Notes under the pieces: generated by a model
What the model was told of the DNA's origin: nothing
The model's input: only the letters and a program-made list of their open reading frames with translations
Databases searched by the model: none
Program-made: the position numbers and the translations under genes
Part shown: one piece after another, positions 1 to 13,403 of the stretch
How the letters are laid out: each line of letters starts with the position of its first letter
How positions within the stretch are numbered: the first letter of the stretch is position 1
From: Rosellinia necatrix
Lineage: Eukaryota > Ascomycota > Sordariomycetes > Xylariales > Xylariaceae
NCBI GenBank assembly: GCA_021209875.1
Contig: JAGYVD010000002.1
Location: 5,828,001 to 5,892,000 of the forward strand
Length of the DNA: 64,000 bases
Direction: 5' to 3'

Positions 1-170
1 TTTTAGTAGGTTATACGCTAGCAGAATTTTTATATAAAATTTAAAATAATATTATATATAATAATTATTTAAATAAAATAATTAAATATAATAAATATTA
101 TATAATAAAAGTTATATTTTGTTTTATATATAAATAATATATATATTATATATATAAAGCTTATTTAATA
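1..170 (+). repeat. Left LTR of the copia relic, truncated by the window edge
   Basis: It aligns with 15881-16051 over its whole length, nearly gap-free. After the first 25 or so bases this copy has T or A wherever the right copy keeps C or G, so it is the more heavily mutated of the pair. In the first bases the relation is reversed and this copy keeps the G residues. The true LTR start lies outside the window. Confidence 0.75.
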
Positions 171-3100
171 TTAATTAGTAGTTATAAAACATAATTATAA
201 ATTAGCAAAAATAAAAATAAAACATGCTTAAAATTTAATAAATTTAAACAAGTTTTTATATTATATTTTAAAGATTTTATTTTATATAAACAAGTTATTT
301 TTATATAATAAAAACTTAAAAAAATTAATTTTAAATATTTATATTTTTATATGTTTTATTATATTTTAAAGTTATAATATAAAATTAAATATTAAAAGCA
401 ATAATATATAATTATATAAAACTATTTATTATATAAAAGCTAAACAATATATAAATAAACTTTTAAAAACCTGTTTATTAATTTATTATTAAAACTTATT
501 TATTTATTTTTAATATATTTTACGATAACTTTAAAATAATTATATAATAAAAAAACTTTTTATTATATATAATAATATTAAATAATATAATAAAATTATA
601 ATAAACTATAAAATTAATAAATATATTATATAAAATGCTGTTAATATATAATATTAAAAACAAAAGCTTAATATTATAACTGTAACTCTGATTATATTTA
701 ATATATAAGCAGCTTGTTATATTTTAAAATATAAATATTTAAATATAACCGGCCAGCTATTATAAAAGTTATATGTTAAAAACTTTAAACTATAAACATA
801 TAAAATATAAAACTAATTTTATAAGCTGATTTAATAAAAACTGTTTAATATATTAAATAAAAAAAACATATGATTTAATAGTAATAACAGCTTTATATAA
901 ACAGTTAAGCTTATATAAATTATATAAAAGCAATATATATTAAATAAATTAAAACGTTTTTTATTTATATTTATATTAATATTTATATAAATATTTAATT
1001 TATTTATTTTAAACTAATAATTTTATATAAATATAAATAATATAAACATTTTATAGCTTAAAATATTATTTAATATATTATAATTAAAACTAATATTTAA
1101 TATATATTTTAAACTTTAAAAAAAACTAATAAATTATTTATATAATTAATAATTTAAATATAAATATATTTTTAATTTAATAAACAGGTATATAATATTT
1201 ATAAAATATAAACTAAATTTTTAATTAATTTATAAATATTTTATTATATATTATTTTTATAAACTTTAGAATAATTATTATATATATATATAATATTTAA
1301 TTTAATTATAACAAACATGTTTTTTAACTTATTTTTTTTAAAACATATAAAATAAAAATATATTTTTAATAAATACATTATTTTTAAAAAACATAAAAAA
1401 AAAAACTATTTTAACAAGCTATATAACTTATTATATAATAAAACACAGCTGTTTATTAGCTTATATTAATAACTTAAAATAATAAAAACTAATATTATGT
1501 TATATTTTTAATTATATTAAAAATCCAGCTAAAAACTTTTATATATATAATATTAAACTAAATAAAACTTAAAATAAAATCTATTATATAATAAACATTT
1601 ATTTTAATATAAATATAAATTATAGCTAATATTAGGCCAATTAAACTAATATTACTTTTATATAAATAAAATAAAACAACTTAAATCTAGCTATATATAA
1701 AATATTAGATCTAATAATTATTAAATTAATAAAAATACAGCAAGTTTTAAAAGCAAGCTATTAAAATAAAATCTAATTAAATATAACTATTATATAAATA
1801 TATTAAAATATATTAAAATTAGCAACAGCTTTTATATTTTAAAAACTTATATACAAAAGCTTTTTGCCGACTTAAAAATATATTTGCAAATTATAAATAA
1901 AGATAAAACAAAATATTTTATATAAAAATAAATAACGCTTATTTTATTAATTAAAAATATAACTAAAGTAATTATATAAAAGCTTTTTAATTTAAAAGTA
2001 TATATAAACTTTTAAGCCAGCTTAATATATAATAAAACTTTTATAACTTAAAAGCAGCTTAATTATAATGTTTATATAAATAAAAAATGTTTTATATATA
2101 AAAAAACGGGCTGTTAATTAATAAACTATATATTTTAAAAAAGCTTATATAAAAGCATATATTTTAATTTATATAAAATAATTTTTAATTATTTTTATTA
2201 CTTAATAATTTTTAATATATTTTATAAAATATAAAAATATTTTAAGCTAGATTTAAACAATAATAAAAAAATTAATAATAAACAGAATATATAATTAACC
2301 TAGTTTTTAATAAATAATATATTTATATATTATATAATAAAAAAATATTTAAAATTAAAAACAAATGTTCTATTAAATTAATTTATATTAAACAACTAAT
2401 ATTATATAAAGTATTAAAATAAACTATAAAATATAAATGTTTTTAATTATTTAATAATAAATAAAATATAATTAAAAGCATATATTTAAATAAACTTTTA
2501 TATATAAACTAAATAAATAAAAAAACTGTTTTTATATAATTTAAAAGCAAAAAACTATTATATTAATTAAAACAGTTAAAATAAAAAACGTTTTTAATAT
2601 AATAATATATTATATTTTAAACATTTTAATATTATTTTTATTTTTTTAAAAATATAAACTGTTTATAAGCTTATTTTAATAATATAAAAATATTATTATA
2701 TAATAAAATTAAAAACTATATTTATTATACGTAAATAAAAATATTTATTTTTAATACAAGCTTTTAAAAACTAAAATATATTTTATTAAAATAAAACTAA
2801 AACGTTTATACTGCTGCTTTAAATATTTTTATATAAAAAGATTATATAAGCTATTAAATCGTACAAAATATAATATAAACTATTTAATTTTAAAAAATCT
2901 AAAAGTTTTATTATTATTATTAATTATATAATTAAATATTAAAACGTTTTAAATTTTTAATTAAAAATAATTATAATTTTAATTTTAAAGTTATAATTAA
3001 TATTATATAAATAAATAATAAATAAATGCTTTATATTATTAATACTATAATATTATTTCAAGCTATAATATTTTTAAAATTTATATTTACACGTAATATT

Positions 3101-3373
3101 TAAAAACATTATATAAATATTAAATTAACGTATATTAAAAACTTTCTAATTATATTATATATAACTTAAATATAAATTTTTATTAAAAAATTTTAAAACT
3201 AAACTAGAATAATTAATATATAATATCGTATAATGCTTATTAAAGCTTATTAAATAATAAGTAAAATTAAATAAATATATAAACTATTTTGCTGTACGTA
3301 CGATATATTAAAAGCGGAAATTAAACATTATATAAAACATAAATTAATTCTATAAATAATAATTAAAGCTTTA

Positions 3374-4834
3374 AATAATACCGCAGGTCTAAACGGACTA
3401 ATACTTACTCTGTTAATATTTAAAATATACTCTAAAATTAACCAAGATTTACCCCTTTTATTAAATATTGTACGAAAAATAGAAGCAATAAAAAAAATTA
3501 TAAAAATGTTGTATAAAAAACGGGCTAAAATTAAAATTAACCGTATAATTAATAAACATAATAGCTTAGTTATATATAATATATTTTTATTATTTTTAAA
3601 AATAAAATTTTAATATAAAAAAAAAAAAAGTTAGTAAAAGCTATACAAGATTTAATTAATTAAAAGATCTAATATAATTATTAATTTAATTAATAGTTTA
3701 ATACGATTTTAATATATTTAAATTAAACTATATTATTATATAACAAATAAATAATAAACTAATAAACAAAAATATTTTAAACTGTTTAACTATTTATTAT
3801 ATAAAAATATAGCAGATTAAAAAAACCTTATTATAAATGCTGATATATAAGCTATATTTATATAAAAGCTAGACAATATTTTTATAACAGCAAAAAAACA
3901 GCAGGCGTACGTTTTAGCAGTAAAACTTTAAAAAATAATATAATTATTATATTAAAAATATTATTTAAAAATCAGATATAATTAAAATTAATAACTTTAT
4001 TATATAAAAAATATTTTAGTTTATTAAATATATTAAATTTAAATATAATAAAGCTTAAATTTTTAAGTTTAAACTTATATAAAAATAAAAAAAAACAACC
4101 CGACTATATAAAAATTAAAACTTATTATATAAAAATATAATAACGTTAAAAAAAAAACAGTATTTATATAATTTTTAATTATCTAGCAAATAAGCTAAAA
4201 ACTGCTGCTAGCACTTAAACTTTTGCTAATCCGCGACTATAATATTTTAAGCAAATTTTAAAATATTATATAAACGTATATATAATTAAAAAATAAGCTA
4301 GCAAAAAAGATTTTCGTACGACTATTTAGCAAACTTAAGCTAAAATATTTTAAAAAAACAATTTTAAAAATTATATAACCGCTGTATAAACTAGCAGAAT
4401 TAAAGCTGTATTAGTTTAAAACTTACTACTAGTACTACTAAAAATAATTAAATATGTTTATATTTATATATAACTTATATTTATTATATATAACAGAACA
4501 ACTAAAAAACTTCGGTATTATTAGCTTATAAACAGACAATATATTTAGCTTTATTATATTAAATTTTTTAAAAAAAAAAAAACATAAGCTAAAACAAGCT
4601 AACTTTTACGCAAAGCTAAAAAAAATATTTCGATTAGGACACCTAATTAAATTTAATAGCAGCCAAATTATATTATCGTATAAAAAAAACATAACCTCAA
4701 TATAAAAAAAACAAAGCAAATAATTAGCCTAGGTTAACCTTTGTATAACAAAGACTGCCTAGAACTATATCTTACAGCGGGCCAAAAAAGCTTATATTAA
4801 TAATATATACCAACTAAAAGCTTTATATAACTTA
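3374..4834 (+). pseudogene. Copia pol relic, left part: end of integrase to mid reverse transcriptase
   Basis: Read in one frame, positions 3380-3560 give residues such as NNTAGLNGLILTLLIF followed by an Arg/Lys-rich stretch. This fits the segment after the integrase core in fungal copia polyproteins (NDTAG.xGLxPTLLVF type). The same frame, 1.4 kb on, reads YQLKALYNL at 4808-4834, the start of the copia reverse-transcriptase motif LKKALYGLxQ. Many codons have become TAA or TAG, as expected from RIP of CAA, CAG and TGG. That the frame holds over this distance shows mutation by substitution and not by indels. The relic stops at the target duplication of the inserted element and continues at 13399. 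It was part of a polyprotein carrying integrase, reverse transcriptase and RNase H; it is certainly non-functional now. Confidence 0.75.
4830..4834. repeat. Target-site duplication ACTTA, left copy
   Basis: ACTTA directly precedes the left LTR and recurs at 13399-13403 directly after the right LTR. Five-base duplications are normal for LTR retrotransposon integration. Confidence 0.75.
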
Positions 4835-5155
4835 TGTCGCGGAAGAACAGATGAATTATATAAGAACAGTAGAATTAAAGGCGAGCGATTAGTACAGGCA
4901 AGTTAATTCAAGCTTATAATAATAATTTATTTAATTAAATTAAATTATATAAAAATAATCAGACTAGCCAGCTTATATATATAGCCTAGAAAAAATTATA
5001 TTTTTTCTGCTTTATAATTAGTTTGTTTAAATAAGTCGGGCTTATATAAGCCTAACCGCTTATTTTAACAGCTATTAATTTAGCTATAAAGCTTACTGCA
5101 GCATTTAAGCTATAATTACCAGCTTTCTGCTAAAGCTATTTATTTTATCGTAATA
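4835..5155. repeat. Left LTR of the inserted element
   Basis: This direct repeat matches 13079-13398. Its first 75 or so bases keep G residues (TGTCGCGGAAGAACAG) that are A in the right copy. Its last 170 or so bases have T where the right copy keeps C. Terminal TGTC/GACA is clear only when both copies are compared. Confidence 0.8.
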
Positions 5156-7899
5156 TATTTTTTAAATCTAGCTAATTAAGGCTTAATTTATAAAATAAAT
5201 CTTAATAATTGTTTATATAGTTTTATATATAAAAAATAAATAATAATTTTATAATTAATTTAAATAATTATTTTTAAAAATTTTATAATTAAAAACTTTT
5301 TTTAAATAAAAGTTGCTATTTAAAATAATTAATAGTAATAAAAAAAACATAATTATTAAAACAATTAGCTAGCAAATAATTTTATAAAAGTAATATAAAT
5401 ATTTTTAAATAAATAATAGCTTAGTTTTTTTTTTTAATTTTAAATTAATTAATTAATTTATATATAATTTTTAAATCGCTAGTATTTTAGCACGCGTTAA
5501 TTTTAAGCTAACAGCTGTTTTTTAATAATTTTTAAATAATTTTAAAAATTGTTTTTTTTTTTATAAATAATTTTTTTTATTAAATATATGCTGCAGCAGG
5601 CAGCTTTACGCGCGATTAGTTGTTTTAACCGGTATAAATAATATTAAAAATTTATTATATCTAGTCCCTCGGGCCGCCGTTTTTTTTTTTTTTTGTAAAT
5701 AATTTTTAAAAGTTGTTCTAATTTTTTATATTATAATTAAAAAACTAATTTTATTTTAAAATAAATATTTCTGCGTTATTGCTGCTATTGCTGCTGCAAC
5801 TACTGCTGCTGCTGCTAGTACTACTGCTGCTTTATTTTTACGCCGTTTATTTATTTGCTTGTTTTTTTATTTGTTTTTTTTTTTATTTTTATTATTATTA
5901 TAGCTGCTGCTGCTTAAACTGCTGCTGCTATTAAAAAGCTAAGCTTAATCGCTGCTTTTTTTGCTGCTAACTCTGCTTTAAAAAAAGCTGCTAAACTAAT
6001 AATAACTAGCGCTATTAATAAAACGTTAGCTAATATTTATAATATTAAAAATTAAATTTTAAATTTAATAATTTTATATTTAATTTAGTTTTATATATTT
6101 TTTAAATTTTTTATTAATTATATATATTAATTTTATTTTTAGTTTTTTTTAGTAAGCTTTAAACCTGATTTTTTAGCAGAAAGTTTTAAAGTTTTTTATA
6201 TTATTATTATAACTTTTAATTAATAACGTAGATTTTTTTTTTTAATAAAAAGCCAGCTAGTCTAGCTTTTTTATTAAGTTTATATTATATTAATAATAAA
6301 CGTGCTAGTAATAATAAAGTTGCTTTTAAAAACTTGCTAAAAAAAAATCGTTTTATAAAAATAAATTAAAAAGCGCTTCTGCTATATTTATATTTGTTTA
6401 ATAATATAAAAAATTAAAAAATATTATTATTAAGCTTAATATTTTAATTAATAATATTATTTTATATTAGCAAATATAAATATATTTTTATATAAATAGT
6501 TTTATTTTTTATAAACGTTTTTTTTATTAAAATTTTATATAATTAAAAACAGACTAGCTTTTATTACAGCTTTTTAAAATAATATAAGCTAAAAAAACAT
6601 TTTAATAATCTTTTTTTTTTTTAATTTAATTTTTAACGTAATAGCTTAAAAATTTTTAAAATTTTTAATTTTTACGTTTTTATTAAAGCTGCTATTTTTA
6701 GTTTAAATATACTTTTATTAAAAATAAAATAAAGCAAGCTTAAGCTTAGTTATAATAATTAAAAATAGCAGCTTTAAAAAAGCTAGAAATAATAGTTTTA
6801 AGTCTAGCTATTTTTTTTAAAAATAATAATATTAATATTAATACTAATAATATTTTTACTTTAGCAGGTAAAAAGTTATAGCTGTTTTAACGGCTAAAAA
6901 GCTTTTGTTTTAATAAAATAAATATTAAAAAAAAGCAGTATTATTAAAATTTTTTTAGTTACTTATATTATATAAAATAATTAAATATAAAATAAGTTTT
7001 AGAATTCATAAGCTTAAAATATTAATAAATATTATAAAATATTTAAAAATTATAATTATTTTTTAAATCAGCGGTTATAACGTTTTAATATAAAAACTTT
7101 AAATTAAAAAAAAATTATATGTTTTTAAGCTTTTTATAATATCTGCTAATCGTTTAAAAGCTTTAATTGTTAAAATATAACTTAAATTTTAAGCTAGCTA
7201 TTTATAAAAAATAAAAAAAATAAAAAATACTATTTTAATATAAAATTAATTTTAATAATAATAATTTTATTAATTTATTTATAAAAATAAATATTTAAAA
7301 ATAATTTAAAAAATTTTTAGTTATAATTAATTAGTTTTTATTATTTATAAGCTATATTCTTTTAAATTTTATAATTATAATTGTAAAAATTAAATAAAAC
7401 ATAAAAATATTTAAACTAAATATATAATAAATTTTTATAAGCTTATTTATTAATATTTAAACAATTAAAAATATTTTATTTTAAATAATCTTTTTAATAC
7501 TTTTGTTTTATTTATATATTTTATATATTAATATATTATAATTTTATGCTAATTTATTTTTTTTTACGATTTATTAAATTGTTTATATATTATTTAAATA
7601 AATAGTTTATATATTTTAAAATTAAATAAAATATTTTAAAAAGCTTTTTAATATTATAATTTTTTAGTTATAAAAGCGATTGTTTTAATTTTAGTTTTAA
7701 TAGTTAATATTAAAACAATATTTTGCTTTATTATTTTTAAATAAAAAGCTTTTAAAATTAATATAATATATTTATAAAATAATTTACGCGTTTTTTATTA
7801 TTTATAAATAAAGCGTTTTTAATAATTATAAAAGCTTATATTTTTAAAAAGCTTATTTTAAATTTAACCACTAAAAATCTAGTTTTATATAAATATTTA

Positions 7900-8087
7900 T
7901 AGTATAGTTTACTAGGGGTAGTGTGGTTAAGTCTGTAAAAGTGTGATGTAGATTAGATGGAGGCTTCTGGTCCCGCAGGGACCAGAAGCCTTTTAGGCTA
8001 GGTTACCTTATCTAAGCTACACAATCCTTATCTAGCTAGCTCCGCTAGCTAGATAAGGAGCCCCCCCCTTTCCTGACTGTGTCAATT
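7900..8087. repeat. 188-bp hairpin element, copy 1, not RIP-mutated
   Basis: A sharply bounded island of normal base composition in very AT-rich DNA, almost identical to 16936-17124. It contains two strong hairpins: a perfect 13-bp stem with a 3-base loop at 7962-7990 (arm GGCTTCTGGTCCC) and a 16-bp stem with a 3-base loop at 8025-8059 (arm TCCTTATCTAGCTAGC). A small TAGTA/TACTA inverted repeat lies at its left end. It ends in a C-run followed by CCTGACTGTGTCA. No open frame is visible. A segment near the left end (GTGTGGTTAAG, then GATTAGAT, or GATTCGAT in copy 2) loosely recalls pol III A and B boxes. It could be a MITE, a solo LTR or a SINE-like element; the class is unresolved. Confidence 0.8.
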
Positions 8088-9079
8088 TAATTAAATAATT
8101 AATCGTAATATAATAATTAATGTTTAAATTAATTAAAAACTATAATAATATTTCGATCGTAAAAACTATATTTATTTTTAATATTATTTTGTTATATAAC
8201 GCTAATTTAACTTTTTTAATAAGCTTTTATTTATTTTTTATAGCTTAACTTAAATTATATATAAAATTTTTATATAATAAAAAATAGCTAATATATAAGC
8301 TAAATTATTTAATTTATAATGTTTAACAACTTTTTAATATATTAATTATAAGCTAAAAAATTGCTTAAACTTTTTAATTATAAATTATTTTAATTTTTAA
8401 AATTATTTAATATTATTTTATTTTTAAGTTTATTTATTTTTTAATATTTTATATAATTTTTAATTTTTAATTTTTAATTTTATAATAAAACATTAAAAAT
8501 TGTTTATATAAAAATTATAAATATAAATCGATTTTAATATAAAATAAACAAAGCTTTTTAAAAAGTAATTATTTCTAGTATTTTAAATATTAATAAAAAC
8601 TTTTATATTAAAAAACAAAAATTTTTAAACTATATAACGTTTTATTTAACAATATTATTTTATTTAATTATAAAAGCTTTTAAAAAACAGCATATTATTA
8701 ATATTTTTTTAGTTTATAAAACGTTTAAAAATATAAAAATTATATTAAATTAAAGCATTTTTAAATTAAAATATACTGCTGAAGCTATTATAAGCTTAAA
8801 AGTTTTTGCAGCAAATATTACTGCATAAATTATTTATAACATATCTTCTAGCTAAAAATTACTTTATATTATAATACGCGATTTATATTACTTAACATAT
8901 TTTTTTTTATTAAACTTATATTAAAATATTTATTTAAGCAGTAGCAAAAATCTTAAAACTTTATTTAGTACTATTATTTTAACCACTTTTTTTTTTTAAA
9001 CGATTTTATTTTTATATAAATATTAATATAAAACTGTTTACTTATTAAATAATGTTAAAAATCTTTCTAGCTTTTTAAT

Positions 9080-9135
9080 AACAGTTTTAATAAATCGTTT
9101 ATATATATACGCTTTTTTAACCTAACATTTATTTT
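9080..9135 (-). pseudogene. Possible reverse-transcriptase YxDD relic of the inserted element
   Basis: On the minus strand 9093-9104 reads Tyr-Ile-Asn-Asp. It is followed in frame by an S-stop-KDF-stop-HYL string that resembles the YIDD...S...DH..HL block of LTR-element reverse transcriptases, with D-to-N and codon-to-stop changes of G-to-A type. This is a short match in low-complexity DNA and could be chance. Confidence 0.25.
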
Positions 9136-11447
9136 TTTTGCTTTATTTTAGTTTACTACAGCTATAAATACTATATATAATATTTTATATTTTTATTTTT
9201 TTATAAAACGCTTATTTTTAATTAAATAAATAAATCTTTATAAAATTAAACTAATTTTAATTATTTAAAACTTTAATAATATTATTTAAATAAATTATTA
9301 TAATAAATATAAACATATTATTATTTTTTTAATATTAAATTAAAAGTTTTAGCATTTAATTTTTAGTTTAAATAAAAAGCTGCTAAAAATACTCTGCGCA
9401 TATATATACGCTTTATTAATTAATAAGCTGTTTATGTTTTAATAATTAATATTTTAAAGCTATTTTATAATATTTAATTATTTTAGTTTTAAAAACAACT
9501 TTTAAACTTTTTTAAAACTAATCAGCTTTATATTAAATAAAAGCTTTATTTTATTTTATATAATCGTTTTATTTTTTATGTTTAAGCTTAAAAACCTTTT
9601 TTAGCTTATAGTTTATTTTTTTATTTTTAACTTTTAATTATTTTTTAATTTAAAAATATTTTAAAAGTTATAAATTTATACAGCTAAATATTATAAACGC
9701 TACTTTTAATAATATATTTTTAACTGCTTTTACTTCCGATTTTTGCTCCGCTAGTTAATTTTTTTAAAGTTTATTAGTTTAATTAAAAGCATTTTTATAA
9801 AAAACAAAAATAACAAAAATATTTTTATGCTTATATGCAGCTATAAATTTAATATTTTATATATTTAATATAACAAAAAATTTAAAAGCTTAAATTTAAT
9901 TTTAATAATCTGCTTAATAAAAACTTTATTTATTTTAATCGTTAGTTTTTCTGTTTTTTTAATAAAAATCTTTTTATTAAATTTAACGTTTTATATAATA
10001 ATTATTTTATTTAATTAAAAATTTATATATAATATAAATTATAAACTTAATAACTTATAAAATATTTTATATTTTTATTAATTATATTTAGCAAACTTAT
10101 TAATTTTTATTAAATAAGCTTTATATTTATATATATATATCCTGTTTTAATTAAAATATAAATTGTTTATTAGTTTTTAACACATTTTAAAATATATTAA
10201 TAAAATAAATGCTTAAACTAGTTTTTTAAAACATAATAAAACATATAATAATTTTTTATAACAAAAAAACTTTTATTATATAGCTAAACTATTATTTTAA
10301 CAGCTTTTAACTAAAACTTTTTTAAAAGTTCTGCTTTTTTTAACATTTTAATAGCTTAATTAATAATTTTTTAGCTAGCGCGTTTTAACGCGCTATTTAA
10401 TTTAAAAACTTTAATAAATATTAATTTATTTTTAATTTTTAATATTTAACTTAACGCTTATATTTTATTAAATTTTTAATAATAATTACTTTTTTTATTA
10501 TTACTTTAGATTTTATATATTAAAAATTTAAATTATTTTATTATTTAACGTTTAAATCTTATAATTAAATTAACAACCGTTTTTTAGCTTTAATTAAAAA
10601 ATATATATATAAATTATACCGCTGTACTTTTTTTTAATAATAAATATTTAGCTTAATTTATTACATTTTTAAAAATAATTAAATAAATTTTAATAAATAT
10701 ACTCAAACAAACAAGCTATACGCTGCTTTAAACGTTTTTATCGATTTTTTTTAATATATGTTTTAGCACAGCTTTTATATTTAATTTATAAAATCTTTTA
10801 AATTTTTATATTTTTATTTTATATATAAACGTTTATAAAACGTTTTATTTTAAATAACCCGATTTTAAATGTTATAAATTTTAAAAATTTTTATAAAACA
10901 GTATAAACATTTAAAAGTTTTAAACGTAGTTATAACGTTTAAACTTGCAACGTTTATTTAAATAAAATTAAAAAATTATATAAATTAATTATTAATATGC
11001 TGCTTAAATAAATAAAAATAAACTTATATTTAAAAAAACTAAGTTATATTATTTAAATAAATTAGTAATAATTATATTGTTTTTATACTTTTATATTTTA
11101 ATATATAATTAATTTTATAATATTAGATCTTTTTTGTTTAAACAAGCTTTTAATATAATATTTATATAAAATTTTTAATTAAAGCTATATTTTTAAAACT
11201 ATATTTATAAACCGCTTTTTTTAAATATATTAAATATTTTATATATAATTTTATATTTTTTTAAAATTAAAATTTTATAGTTTTATTTAAATTATTTTTT
11301 GTTATAAATAATTATAAATAAATTAAGTTTTAAAAATAATTTATTATTTATTAAATATAAAACGTTATAATTATTAATTAATATATTATTAAAAATATAT
11401 AACGTTTAAACTTTAAAATAATAAATATTTTAGCAGTATAAGCAGTG

Positions 11448-11714
11448 TGATGGCTGCAATAGCGGCAATTGGAACGAAGCCCAACTATACCTATGTATTG
11501 GGAAGAAAAACTAAGGTTGAGGAAAGAAGAGGACTACATACAGGGCCGACGGCCAGAATTCCTACTTGTACATACTACTGGCCATTCACTACGTGACTGG
11601 CCTACCGCATTCACCACCTCGTACTTGTACCCACTTAGCCGGGGAACCAATCAGGGGCCGCCAGGCCGCTTATTCATCCAACCAATCAGGGCCCTCATGG
11701 CTGTGGGCCATGAC
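11448..11714. mobile_element. 267-bp non-mutated insert flanked by AAGCAGTG direct repeats
   Basis: Normal-composition DNA inside the AT-rich element. AAGCAGTG occurs immediately on both sides (11440-11447 and 11715-11722), so an 8-bp target duplication, as made by hAT-type DNA transposons, is possible. The ends TGATGGC and GCCATGA are imperfect inverted repeats. The sequence AACCAATCAGGG occurs twice, at about 11645 and 11677. An open frame crosses it but reads into mutated flanking DNA and resembles no protein I know. A small non-autonomous element is the best guess. Confidence 0.45.
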
Positions 11715-13078
11715 AAGCAGTGCTTTTAAAAAAAATAAAATTAATTATTATAAAGTTTATTTTAAAATTAAACTATTTATTAAATTAATTTTTGCTGCTG
11801 CTAACTTTATTATTAAGCTTTTTTTAAAATATAAGTTATTTAAACATTTTTTAGCTTTAGCTATTAACAGCTTGTTTAAACAATTTTTAACGTATAGTTT
11901 TTTAATATGTTTTAATTTAATTAATTATTTTTTTTAAATAAACTGTTTATTTTTAATTAGTTTTATTTAGAACAGCTAGCTAAAAATCGTATATTTTTTA
12001 AGTTTTATTTATAAATATTATTAGTATTAATTTTATATAAGTATTATTATTTATTAGTTAATTTATTTATATAATTATTTTAATTTTTATAAAATAACTT
12101 ATTTAATTTTCTGCCAGGCTAATTTTTTATATTTAATTATTTAATATAATAAAAATTAATGCTAATTTTAAGTTTTATATTATATTAAATATTAAAACTT
12201 TTAAAAAGCTTTTATATTTATTAAATAATATAATCTTTTTTATAACTTTTTTTATTATGTTAATAAATGTAGCACTAGTTTAATTTAAAGCTAGTTTTTA
12301 TAAAAAGCTTTTAAAAAGCTTTAATTATAAACATTTTTAAACTTTAAAAAAATTATAAACAATAGTTTATAAATAAGCTGTTTATTATTTTTATGCTATT
12401 TATTAGTTTTAATATTTTTTATTTAACACGTTTAAAAACTTAAATATATTTTTTTAAATTATTATTTAAGTTTATAAAACTAAAAAACTAATTAGTTGTA
12501 AAAATAATAATAGTTGTTTAAATTGTTTATTTTTGTTTTTATTTATTATAGCTGCAACTTTTATATATTTAATTTTAATAGTTTTTTATTTATTTATATA
12601 ATATTAAATATTTAATAAATTTAGCTAAGCTTATATTATATAATATTATAACTTTTATAATTTTTTAAAATGTTTAAAATTAATTTGTTAAGTTATAAGC
12701 TTAAAATTTTTATTTTATATATTTTTTAAGTTTAATAATAATTTAATTTTTTATTAAAAACATTAGTTTAATATTAAAAAATAAATCGTTTTTAATACGT
12801 TTAAATTTACGATATTTTAAAAATTTTTATTTTTAATATAAATTTTAAACTTTTAAACTAATAAAATTAATTTATTAAACCGTTTAAAATAACAGGTTTA
12901 ATATAGTTAATCGTTATAATAAAAATAAATTGCTAAGTTCTAACAATTAAATTAAATAATCGTTTTAAATATAAAATAAATAAAAATAAAAATAAAATTT
13001 TTAAATTAACAAGCTTTAAAATAAAAATCGCTTTTATAATAAAAAACACTGGCTTAATTAATAAACCAGGCTTATAAC

Positions 13079-13398
13079 TATCGCAAAAAACAAATAAATT
13101 ATATAAAAATAATAGAATTAAAACTAAATAATTAATATAAACAAATTAATTTAAGCTTATAATAATAATTTATTTAATTAAATTATATTATATAGAAATA
13201 ATCAGACTAGCCAGCTTATATATACAGCCTAAAAAAGATCATATTTTTTCTGCTTTATAATTAGTCTGTTTAAGTAGGTCAGGCTTATACAAGCCCGACC
13301 GCTCACCCCAACAGCCACTAACTTAGCTACAAAGCTCACTGCAGCACTTAGGCTGTAATCACCAGCCTTCTGCCAAAGCTATCCACTTCATCGTGACA
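13079..13398. repeat. Right LTR of the inserted element
   Basis: Partner of 4835-5155. The left quarter of this copy is G-to-A mutated (TATCGCAAAAAAC against TGTCGCGGAAGAAC). The right half is nearly intact and keeps the C residues up to the end ATCGTGACA. Confidence 0.8.
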
Positions 13399-13403
13399 AC
13401 TTA
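13399..13403. repeat. Target-site duplication ACTTA, right copy
   Basis: Directly follows the GACA end of the right LTR and matches 4830-4834. Confidence 0.75.

Larger units (their letters stand above)
4835..13398. mobile_element. 8.56-kb LTR retrotransposon relic inserted in the copia reverse transcriptase
   Basis: Near-identical direct repeats of about 320 bp lie at 4835-5155 and 13079-13398, running TGTC...GACA with RIP changes removed. The 5 bases before the left repeat (4830-4834) and after the right one (13399-13403) are both ACTTA, a textbook target-site duplication. Removing the element and one ACTTA restores the copia frame without a break. The orientation is probably minus: the bases inside the left LTR, read on the minus strand, are an A-rich run like a mutated polypurine tract, and on that strand 9093-9104 encodes Y-I-N-D, which could be a mutated YIDD reverse-transcriptase box followed by an S...DF.HYL-like string. 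The superfamily (gypsy?) is unproven. Two short non-mutated inserts sit inside it (7900-8087 and 11448-11714). Confidence 0.8.

Noticed and set aside
11566..11937. Plus-strand 123-codon frame starting in the 267-bp insert
   Set aside because: It runs from the insert into RIP-mutated DNA; composition changes sharply midway and no motif is present.
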